From the NCBI GenBank assembly GCA_947589175.1, contig CANPZR010000078.1, forward strand, positions 1 through 9,911: DNA of 9,911 nt, in the 5' to 3' direction. A model generated the notes under the pieces. That model was not told the DNA's origin and searched no databases. It was given only the letters and a program-made list of their open reading frames with translations. How positions within the stretch are numbered: the stretch's first letter is position 1; the number at the start of each line of letters is the position of its first letter. Source of the DNA: an uncultured Lachnospiraceae bacterium. GTDB lineage: Bacteria > Bacillota > Clostridia > Lachnospirales > Lachnospiraceae. The translations under genes were made by a program, and so were the position numbers. This document shows positions 1-6,276 of this stretch, piece after piece.

Positions 1-2342
1 GAAAGGGATACGCAACGCTTTTTCTGACATTCTTTTTCCTGACAATAAGTTCCATCATGATTACTTCCGGCCGGTATTCCAGAGAGCAGAATGAGAAGCT
101 GAGCCGTGGATATTATACGGAAAATGCCTATAATATAACGGTTTCCGGCGTGGAGGATGAGGAGAAGATGCTCGCGTGGCTGCGGGGAAATCCCTGCCGA
201 AGCTGTCTGGTATATCGGATGGGGCTCTCGGAAACGACTGATTTCAGAGGAGCGGCATTTGACGACGGGGCAGAGCTGCCCCCGCTCCGCGAGGGACGAT
301 TCTTTACTCCCGAGGAGAGCCGGTCGGACGAGAGGATTGTAGTGGCGGGGGAGGAGCTGTTGAAAAATGCCGTGACGAAAGAGGGGCAGAAGTGGCTGGA
401 GCTTTCGGGCACGGAGTACCGGGTGGTGGGCGTTCTGGGGAAAAGATCCCGGTCGCGCCTGGATTCTATGGCGTTTGTTCCTCTGGGAGCGGTCGTGTCT
501 TTGTGCGGGGCCGACGGGACCTATATGGTGGACGGCGGGGAGGAGGAAGTCCGCGCCGCCTGTGACGCGTTTCGCGCGAGGTGGGGGGACAAGGCGACAG
601 GAGAAGAACCGGCGATGCACCGCTCCATCAGCGTGGGGGATGCGGAGCCCGAGGGGACAGAGCGGGTGATGAATCTTATATATGCTGCCGTCATTTTCTC
701 ATTTGTGCTGGCCGCCGTCTCCTGCATGATGTTCTGGACCGAGTACCGCAGGCAGCGCTTATTGGGAATGTGGATTCTCGGCTGCACTGGGACGGAGATG
801 ACCGGATGCCTGCTTTTTTCCTGGCTAAAGGCGGTTATTCCCGCTGTGGCGATGGCCTGCGTGACCGCGTTTGCCCTGTGGCGCGCGGGGATTCTTGCGG
901 AGCTTAGGTGGCGCGACATGGGGATTTCCGCTGCCGTGGCGCTGGGCTTTGGCCTGGCAATTCTGCTGATCAGCCGCCTGTTTTCAAGAAAACCGGCGCG
1001 CTCACCCTCCCGTGCGGGCCTCTTTGTGAAAAATGGGATTCTGACCGTGCAGTTCGCCCTGTTTTTCTGGATTTTCGTTCAGATTGCCGGTTATTATGTA
1101 AATATGAACGGCGATTCCTGGATACAGACCTGCAAGGGAGACTGGTCCTATTTTACCCTTACGCTGAATGACGCCGAGAGCTCCTTCGACGGGGCGATAC
1201 AGGCGGAGGAGGATCCGCTGTTTCATGTTCACGCGCAGGCGGCGCTTGGCAGGTTGAGGGAGACGGATGATTTTACCTATATGGCATATACAAAGGAAAT
1301 GGTGAACCGGATGGACGAGGACACGCTCCGGGAGCATTTCGGTGATGAGGATTATGAGCCGTTTCTCCAGAACAGCCAGTATGGCTTTGAGAGCATCCCC
1401 GCCCTGAAGCCGCACATGGAGGAAATTGACGGCGTCCGGCAGATCGCCATGTCCTTTGCCAGCATGGACCAAAACGCGGTGGAGCATTACAACCTGAAGG
1501 CGCAGGCGGGGCGTCTGTTCAAGGCGGATGAATTTCGCGCGGCAAAGGACCAGAGGGAGTTTCCCGTCCTGTTAGGCGCCGCCTATGCCCCTTATTTTTC
1601 CGTGGGAGGGAAATTTCCGTTTTATACGGCCTATGGCACGCGGTGTACGGCGCGCGTCGTGGGGATTCTGGAAAAGGATATGAGGATTATTACGGAAATG
1701 ACAAATGAGGACGACGGCTATCCCACGGTGCTGGACTATGATATCGTGCTCCCGTTCCTCGCGTTCGAAAAGCTGCCGGAGGCAGAGGAGATGCGGTCGT
1801 TCGCGTTGGAAAATGACACAAGAAGCCTTCTTGGCATCCTCGCCGTGGCGGGGGAGGCCGGGAGCGTGCAGAGCGTGGAGGTGCAGAAAAAGGTGAATGA
1901 CATCTACCGGAGCGAGAGCCTGTTTACCGTGATGGCGAATAATGCCACGACGGGGGTATGGCTGTTCCAGAGCGAGACGAGGGAATCCGTTGCCATCCTG
2001 ACGGCGCTGATGCTTGTGGCACTGGGGTTTCAGCTATTCTCCCTCTGCGCCGGACTGATCAGCAAAATCGAACGGCGGATGTACCGTTACAGCATACAGC
2101 TTTTGAACGGCGGGACCGTGGGGAAGATTTTCCGGGGATATTTCCTGGAAATTGCCGGAATTACATTGGCTGGACTTGGGATTGCGTTGAGCCTGCAGCG
2201 GAACATGGTGCTTGTCCATACAAGGTATCTTCTGGCGACGGGCGCCGCGTGGCTGATTCTGTTTGCGCTCTCCTGCGGGGTAATCGGGGGGAGGCTTATG
2301 AAACTTGATATGGAAGAAATAATGAGGAGAAAGGAGTCGTGA
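1..2342 (+). CDS. FtsX/MacB-type ABC transporter permease (5' end cut by window edge)
   Basis: The frame is open to the left edge: codons from position 3 onward encode a hydrophobic run (KGYATLFLTFFFLTISSIM) that reads as the end of transmembrane segment 1. The ATG at 57 is therefore internal and the true start lies outside the window. Counting from that ATG, about 200 extracytoplasmic residues follow. They contain a MacB periplasmic-core-like pattern (EGRFFTPEE near 79-87, then EYRVVGVLG near 120-128). Three membrane segments follow (about 205-227, 252-275, 287-307), a fifth at about 328-348, a second extracytoplasmic domain of about 300 residues with a similar pattern (AGRLF, ARVVGILEKD), and three C-terminal segments. 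This 4+4 layout is known from duplicated FtsX-like permeases that work with a cytoplasmic ATPase and act as mechanotransmitters or exporters of peptides or lipids. The ATPase is not in the window and is presumably upstream. Substrate unknown. The gene runs into the following lipoprotein gene. Confidence 0.85.
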   Translation, partial: KGYATLFLTFFFLTISSIMITSGRYSREQNEKLSRGYYTENAYNITVSGVEDEEKMLAWLRGNPCRSCLVYRMGLSETTDFRGAAFDDGAELPPLREGRFFTPEESRSDERIVVAGEELLKNAVTKEGQKWLELSGTEYRVVGVLGKRSRSRLDSMAFVPLGAVVSLCGADGTYMVDGGEEEVRAACDAFRARWGDKATGEEPAMHRSISVGDAEPEGTERVMNLIYAAVIFSFVLAAVSCMMFWTEYRRQRLLGMWILGCTGTEMTGCLLFSWLKAVIPAVAMACVTAFALWRAGILAELRWRDMGISAAVALGFGLAILLISRLFSRKPARSPSRAGLFVKNGILTVQFALFFWIFVQIAGYYVNMNGDSWIQTCKGDWSYFTLTLNDAESSFDGAIQAEEDPLFHVHAQAALGRLRETDDFTYMAYTKEMVNRMDEDTLREHFGDEDYEPFLQNSQYGFESIPALKPHMEEIDGVRQIAMSFASMDQNAVEHYNLKAQAGRLFKADEFRAAKDQREFPVLLGAAYAPYFSVGGKFPFYTAYGTRCTARVVGILEKDMRIITEMTNEDDGYPTVLDYDIVLPFLAFEKLPEAEEMRSFALENDTRSLLGILAVAGEAGSVQSVEVQKKVNDIYRSESLFTVMANNATTGVWLFQSETRESVAILTALMLVALGFQLFSLCAGLISKIERRMYRYSIQLLNGGTVGKIFRGYFLEIAGITLAGLGIALSLQRNMVLVHTRYLLATGAAWLILFALSCGVIGGRLMKLDMEEIMRRKES

Positions 2343-2350
2343 TTGCGATG
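2324..2350 (+). promoter_or_regulatory. Two Shine-Dalgarno sites and two candidate starts at the permease/lipoprotein junction
   Basis: The permease stop TGA (2340-2342) overlaps a GTG at 2339-2341 in a classic GTGA junction, and an ATG lies in the same frame at 2348. GAGGAG at 2324-2329 is 9 nt from the GTG. AAGGAG at 2331-2336 is 11 nt from the ATG and only 2 nt from the GTG. Either start gives a sensible signal peptide. Both imply translational coupling to the permease. Confidence 0.6.
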
Positions 2351-3151
2351 AAAAGCAGTAGAGAGAAAAAATGGGCCTGCGGCCGGATTTTGTGCCTGTG
2401 CGCGGCTGTACTGATAGGACTGTGCGGATTGTGCGCCTGCGGCGCCAAGGAGGCCGCTTCAAGTGAGGGCGGCAGTTCTGCGGAGAGCCAGACGACAGAG
2501 CTGATTGACAAGTATGAGGGTATGTGCGAGCTTATGGGAATCAATGTGAGCCAGGAAAAACGGATTGTGTACGAGGCGGGAGGGGATAAGCTGTCCGGCT
2601 ACACGGCCAATCTGTCGCTTGGCTGCAGCGGGGACATACCGGAGCGGGATCTGGCGGGAATCGCCTGCGGATATGTGATGAATTATATGGTGACGAACGG
2701 GGCGGATATCGCGGAGTGCAAGGTCTCCCTGCTATCAGACACGGAACTGATTGATAAGGCTGTCGTGCGGTTTGCCGATTTTTCCCGCAGCCACGCGGAT
2801 GTTTCTTTTGAAAAGTCCCAAAAGACATACCGGGTGGATCGGGACTTGCCGAAGGATCTTCTTTTGTACACGGAAACAACAGCCGGGTCCTGCGGATTTG
2901 TCCCTTCCGGCGGAGAGGAAAAGCTGCAGGGCGTCTCCGTGGCACAGGAGATTTCTTTTCTGCGGGATGTGACGGACGACGAGAGGGAGAAAATGCTGCG
3001 GGAACACATTATTCGTGAGAAGGAGGAGATGGACGACGAGGAGTCGCCCCGGATCGAATATCGGTTCAGCGTCTATGGAAGGGATGGGAAAAAGCAGGAT
3101 ATTGTTATGAGACAGGCCGACGAATCGGGAGAGACATGGGAGAAAATATAA
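2348..3151 (+). CDS. Putative lipoprotein, partner of the upstream permease; family not recognised
   Basis: I do not recognise this family. From the ATG at 2348 the product is 267 residues (270 from the GTG at 2339). It begins with a basic n-region (KSSREKK) and a hydrophobic stretch, then a lipobox-like L28-C29-A30-C31 followed by Gly, so Cys31 is the probable lipidated residue. A Ser/Gly/Glu-rich linker (about 36-50) leads to a soluble, acidic, mixed alpha/beta-looking domain with no catalytic motif I can name. The C-terminal third is highly charged (about 220-267), with DDEREK and EKEEMDDEE runs. The signal region is unusually rich in cysteine (six within about 21 residues). The tight junction with the permease suggests the two act together at the outer membrane face, for example as an accessory or substrate-binding subunit. 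That role is inference from position only. Confidence 0.75.
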   Translation: MKSSREKKWACGRILCLCAAVLIGLCGLCACGAKEAASSEGGSSAESQTTELIDKYEGMCELMGINVSQEKRIVYEAGGDKLSGYTANLSLGCSGDIPERDLAGIACGYVMNYMVTNGADIAECKVSLLSDTELIDKAVVRFADFSRSHADVSFEKSQKTYRVDRDLPKDLLLYTETTAGSCGFVPSGGEEKLQGVSVAQEISFLRDVTDDEREKMLREHIIREKEEMDDEESPRIEYRFSVYGRDGKKQDIVMRQADESGETWEKI

Positions 3152-3171
3152 AGCTAAATGCACTATTTCGC

Positions 3172-3220
3172 AAAGCGAAAGAAATTGCTTTCAAAAAATG
3201 AAAGAAATTTCTTTCGCTTT
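3172..3220 (+). repeat. 49-nt interrupted inverted repeat (long hairpin potential)
   Basis: Arms 3172-3186 (AAAGCGAAAGAAATT) and 3206-3220 (AATTTCTTTCGCTTT) are perfect reverse complements. After one G/A mismatch (3187 against 3205), pairing continues with CTTTCA 3188-3193 against TGAAAG 3199-3204, leaving a five-A loop (3194-3198). That gives 21 paired positions with one mismatch. No clear T run follows, so as a terminator for the lipoprotein gene it would be atypical. A competing small hairpin, TTTCGC (3166-3171)/GCGAAA (3175-3180), shares the left arm. Confidence 0.8.
3177..3215 (+). promoter_or_regulatory. Putative tandem operator: two 16-bp palindromes 23 bp apart
   Basis: GAAAGAAATTTCTTTC at 3200-3215 is a perfect 16-bp palindrome. 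The copy at 3177-3192 (GAAAGAAATTGCTTTC) differs at one base. Start-to-start spacing is 23 bp, about two helical turns, so two bound dimers would lie on roughly the same DNA face. The downstream copy ends two bases before the -35 box of the symporter promoter. Its centre is about 46 bp upstream of the predicted transcription start and that of the other copy about 69 bp. This position suits either an activator next to RNA polymerase or a repressor. The regulator is not identified. Confidence 0.55.
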
Positions 3221-3247
3221 ACATTCCCCCTCAAGTTATGGTAAAAT
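3218..3247 (+). promoter_or_regulatory. Sigma-A type promoter with extended -10 for the symporter
   Basis: The -35 box TTTACA (3218-3223) is followed after 18 bp by TAAAAT (3242-3247). An extended -10 TG dinucleotide lies at 3239-3240. Predicted transcription start is about 3254, giving a leader of about 84 nt before the symporter ATG. No other good promoter is visible before the next two genes. Confidence 0.65.
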
Positions 3248-3270
3248 AAAATATCTATACGAGTAGCAGA

Positions 3271-3317
3271 AGGAAATCCTTTCCTCGCCAGGGGGGCTCG
3301 GATTTTGCTTCGCAAAA
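3271..3317 (+). promoter_or_regulatory. Leader hairpins before the symporter Shine-Dalgarno
   Basis: Two short perfect hairpins lie in the predicted leader: AGGAAA-TCC-TTTCCT (3271-3285) and TTTTGC-TTC-GCAAAA (3303-3317). The second ends one base before AAGGAGG (3319-3325), so it could affect ribosome access. Neither matches a riboswitch class I recognise. The Shine-Dalgarno lies 12 nt from the ATG at 3338, which is longer than usual. Confidence 0.45.
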
Positions 3318-3337
3318 CAAGGAGGATTATGTAAAAA

Positions 3338-4852
3338 ATGGTTATTAAGATTTTATTACTGATTGTATTCTTTGCTGTGATGGTGGGCGTGGGCGTCTAC
3401 TCCCGCAAGCACGCGACGGATGTGAGCGGATTCGTTCTGGGGGGACGCTCCGTGGGACCGTGGCTGACGGCGTTCGCCTACGGCACTTCTTATTTTTCAG
3501 CGGTGGTATTCGTGGGATACGCGGGGCAGTTCGGGTACAAGTACGGACTGGCCTCCACATGGGTAGGCATCGGCAACGCGCTGTTAGGCTCCCTGATTGC
3601 GTGGGTGGTTCTGGGACGGCGAACCCGGATCATGACCAAGCATCTGAAATCCATGACCATGCCGGACTTTTTTGGCAAGCGGTATGACAGCCAGGCGCTT
3701 CGGCTGGCTGCGTCCATGATCGCGTTTATTTTCCTGATTCCCTATACGGCGTCAGTATATAACGGCCTGTCCTATCTGTTCGGGATGGCGTTCGACGTGG
3801 ACTTCAAGGTCTGTGTCATCGTGATGGCGGTGCTCACGGGAGTTTATGTCATAGTCGGCGGCTATATGGCCACGGCGCTCAACGATCTAATTCAGGGCAT
3901 CATCATGCTCTTCGGCATCGTGGCAGTGATCGCGGCGGTGCTCAGCGGCCACGGCGGATTTATGGCGGCGGTAAAAGAGCTTGCCGCTGTTCCGAGCGAT
4001 GTGATGCCGGGAGCTTACGCGTCCTTTTTCGGACCGGATCCGCTGAATCTGTTAGGCGTGGTAATCCTCACCTCTCTGGGTACCTGGGGACTGCCGCAGA
4101 TGGTGCAGAAATTCTATGCGATTAAGAGTGAAAAGGCCGTTCACACGGGAACGATTATTTCCACCCTGTTTGCCGTCGTAGTGGCGGGCGGCTGCTACTT
4201 CCTCGGCGGTTTCAGCCGGATTTCCGGCGTGCAGCCGGCGGCGGACGGGACAATCGTATATGACACGATTATTCCGACGATGCTCTCGTCTTTGTCCGAT
4301 ATTCTGATCGGCGTGGTAATCGTACTGGTTCTGTCGGCTTCCATGTCCACTCTCTCCAGCCTGGTGCTGACGTCCAGCTCCACGCTGACGCTGGATTTTA
4401 TCAAGCCGTTATTTGTAAAAAATATGGACGAGAAAAAGCAGCTCGTCTATATGAGAATATTATTGGCGGTATTCATTGTCATCTCCGTTGTGATCGCGCT
4501 CGATCCACCGGCCTTTATCGCCCAGCTGATGGGTATTTCGTGGGGAGCGCTGGCGGGAGCCTTTCTTGCGCCGTTCTTATACGGCCTCTACTGGAAGGGC
4601 GTCACGAAGGCGGCCGTGTGGGCCAGCTTTATATGCGGCGTAGGCATTACGGTAGCCAATATGTTCTTTAAATTTATCGCGTCCCCGATCAACGCGGGCG
4701 CCATCGCCATGATTGCCGGCCTGATTGTCGTTCCGGTGGTCAGCGTGCTCACGCCGAAGATGAAGGGAGAGCAGGTAGAGGAGATTTTCTCCTGTCTGGA
4801 GGAGAAGGTCACCGTAGAGAAAAAGGTTGCCCTGCCCAAAGAAGAAGCGTAA
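3338..4852 (+). CDS. Sodium:solute symporter, SSS family
   Basis: The product is 504 residues, a usual SSS length, with about 12-13 hydrophobic segments across residues 1-470 and a short charged cytoplasmic tail. SSS (SLC5-like) carriers drive uptake of sugars, amino acids, vitamins or organic acids with Na+ through a LeuT-type fold. Visible family features are the N-terminal F-x-L-G-G-R-S motif (32-38), the GGYMATALNDLIQG stretch (174-187), the GLPQMVQKFYAIKS signature (251-264), and SASMSTLSS (333-341) with the small and hydroxyl residues expected near the conserved Na+ site. The LND in the second stretch is, as I recall, also seen in PanF-type pantothenate carriers, but this is too little to assign a substrate. 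The start follows AAGGAGG at 3319-3325. It is the first gene behind the extended -10 promoter and the tandem palindromes, so it is likely regulated. A Cache-domain diguanylate cyclase follows 90 nt downstream. Confidence 0.9.
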   Translation: MVIKILLLIVFFAVMVGVGVYSRKHATDVSGFVLGGRSVGPWLTAFAYGTSYFSAVVFVGYAGQFGYKYGLASTWVGIGNALLGSLIAWVVLGRRTRIMTKHLKSMTMPDFFGKRYDSQALRLAASMIAFIFLIPYTASVYNGLSYLFGMAFDVDFKVCVIVMAVLTGVYVIVGGYMATALNDLIQGIIMLFGIVAVIAAVLSGHGGFMAAVKELAAVPSDVMPGAYASFFGPDPLNLLGVVILTSLGTWGLPQMVQKFYAIKSEKAVHTGTIISTLFAVVVAGGCYFLGGFSRISGVQPAADGTIVYDTIIPTMLSSLSDILIGVVIVLVLSASMSTLSSLVLTSSSTLTLDFIKPLFVKNMDEKKQLVYMRILLAVFIVISVVIALDPPAFIAQLMGISWGALAGAFLAPFLYGLYWKGVTKAAVWASFICGVGITVANMFFKFIASPINAGAIAMIAGLIVVPVVSVLTPKMKGEQVEEIFSCLEEKVTVEKKVALPKEEA

Positions 4853-4878
4853 AGAGAGGGAGGCTTTTCGCATATTAT

Positions 4879-4918
4879 TATAATATAAGAAGAAGGGGGC
4901 CAAAGGGCATCTTGGCCC
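4879..4918 (+). promoter_or_regulatory. Possible -10 box and leader hairpin before the diguanylate cyclase
   Basis: A consensus TATAAT at 4879-4884 sits in an AT-rich patch of the 90-nt gap, but no acceptable -35 lies 16-18 bp upstream. It would be a weak or activator-dependent promoter. A 7-bp hairpin follows: GGGCCAA (4897-4903) and TTGGCCC (4912-4918) with an 8-nt loop. No T run follows it, so it is not an intrinsic terminator. The cyclase Shine-Dalgarno GGAGG is at 4930-4934. Confidence 0.3.
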
Positions 4919-4942
4919 AATGAGATCACGGAGGCAGGAAAT

Positions 4943-6217
4943 ATGGCAGGCGAGAAAAAATCGCAGAGTCTGGTCTTTTCCATTCTGCGCATGTCTGTGG
5001 TTCCGATTCTTTTACTGGGAATCGTGCTCACTCTTTACAGCTACCGGTCGGTGCGGGCGGGAATGGTCTATGAGATAAAAAAGAACCTTTCCGGTCTCGC
5101 CCATACCCTGATCAGCTATTACAATACCGTGGACGCGGGGGATTTTTCCTATGACACGGGAAGGCTCATGAAGGGGGAGACGGAGCTGACGTCCGACTAT
5201 CGGATATTAGACGACATCAAGAGCGATACGGGAGCTGAGCTGACGATCTGTATCGGCGCCACAAGACGCCTGACGACGGTGATGGACGCCAGAGGAAACC
5301 GCATTGTGGGAACACAGGTCAAGGACGACGTGGTGGAGGCGGTGCTGAACCGGGGCGAGGAGTATTTCGGTGAAAATATCATGGTCGGCGAGGAGGAGTA
5401 TTTTGCCTACTATGTGCCGATTATAGATAATGCCGGGGATGTGATCGGAATCAGCTTCGCGGGACTGCCCGCGCGCTCGGTCAATCACTCCATCCGGGAT
5501 ATGCTCCAGGGGAATGTGATTATCTGTATTTTCATCATTCTTCTGACCGGGGCGCTCAGCCTGATTATGTCACAGAGAATCGTGGCGGCTATCCGCGGCA
5601 TACGAAAGTATCTGGGAGGGCTGGCAAGGCGCGAGTTCAACCAGCAGATGCCGGAGGAGGTGCTCCTGCGCCGGGATGAGTTAGGCGAGATGGGACACTA
5701 CGCGGTGGATGTGAAAAAATCGCTGGACGACATGATTTCCAAGGACGTCATGACGGGACTTCTCAACCGGCGGGCGTTCCGGGATCAGATGGTGTGCCGC
5801 CTGTCACAGGATAAGCTGTCCATCGCGATGTGCGACGTTGATTTTTTCAAAAAGGTCAACGACCAGTACGGACACGACGTGGGAGATACCGTGCTCATTT
5901 ATGTGGCTCACGCCCTGCGGGACATCGTGGGCGAGAGGGGAATCGTCTCAAGATGGGGCGGCGAGGAATTTCTCGTGGAGTTCGACGGGACGGGCGAGGA
6001 GTTAGTGAAGCGGTTTGAAAATCTGCGCAGGGAGCTCCAGGTCAAGAAGTTCCGGGCGGAGGAGGCCATTTTCCAGATTACCATGACGTTCGGCGTGACC
6101 GATTACGAGAAATCCATGAAGTTCGACCGGAATGTCAAGGCAGCGGACGATCTGCTCTATTATGGGAAAAACCACGGCCGCGACCAGATCGTGACAGAGC
6201 AGAAAATACAGAAATGA
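4943..6217 (+). CDS. Membrane diguanylate cyclase: TM - single Cache - TM - HAMP-like - GGDEF
   Basis: The protein has 424 residues and starts 8 nt after GGAGG. Order: membrane segment at about 14-32; extracellular sensor at about 40-185 resembling a single Cache domain (TGAELTICIGATRRLTT near 96-112, a GTQV motif near 123, YFAYYVPIIDNAGDVIGISFAG near 153-174); second membrane segment about 189-210; HAMP-like linker about 211-262; GGDEF domain about 264-420. It should make c-di-GMP from two GTP in response to a small extracellular ligand. Catalytic features look intact: DVMTGLLNRR (268-277), metal ligand region CDVDFF with D298 and D300, N306/D307, GGEEF at 339-343, and a C-terminal D-L-L-Y-Y-G-K-N-x-G-R-D. 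The RxxD inhibitory site expected five residues before GGEEF is absent (G330-E-R-G333 there), suggesting no product inhibition at that site. The ligand is unknown. Lying between a symporter and a hydrogenase, it may sense the transported solute or a related metabolite. Confidence 0.92.
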   Translation: MAGEKKSQSLVFSILRMSVVPILLLGIVLTLYSYRSVRAGMVYEIKKNLSGLAHTLISYYNTVDAGDFSYDTGRLMKGETELTSDYRILDDIKSDTGAELTICIGATRRLTTVMDARGNRIVGTQVKDDVVEAVLNRGEEYFGENIMVGEEEYFAYYVPIIDNAGDVIGISFAGLPARSVNHSIRDMLQGNVIICIFIILLTGALSLIMSQRIVAAIRGIRKYLGGLARREFNQQMPEEVLLRRDELGEMGHYAVDVKKSLDDMISKDVMTGLLNRRAFRDQMVCRLSQDKLSIAMCDVDFFKKVNDQYGHDVGDTVLIYVAHALRDIVGERGIVSRWGGEEFLVEFDGTGEELVKRFENLRRELQVKKFRAEEAIFQITMTFGVTDYEKSMKFDRNVKAADDLLYYGKNHGRDQIVTEQKIQK

Positions 6218-6276
6218 AACATAATTGTGAAACAGAAAGATAAAAAATCAAAAAAGGATATTAAAGGAGGAGAAGC

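Noticed and set aside
57..59. ATG at 57 as the start of the permease gene
   Set aside because: The frame continues upstream to the window edge and encodes the rest of a transmembrane helix. No Shine-Dalgarno precedes this ATG.
3172..3220. Long hairpin read as a plain intrinsic terminator of the lipoprotein gene
   Set aside because: The stem is AT-rich and is followed by ACATTCCCCC and not a T run. The embedded twin palindromes next to a -35 box fit a protein site better. Weak termination is still possible.
3254..3337. Riboswitch in the symporter leader
   Set aside because: The leader is about 84 nt, holds only two short simple hairpins, and shows no conserved core of a riboswitch class that I know.
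4897..4918. Hairpin after the symporter as a terminator
   Set aside because: The stem is only 7 bp and is followed by AATGAG with no T run.
6218..6276. Separate promoter for the hydrogenase
   Set aside because: TTGTGA at 6225-6230 has no acceptable -10 at 16-18 bp. The A-rich stretch only provides the ribosome binding site context.
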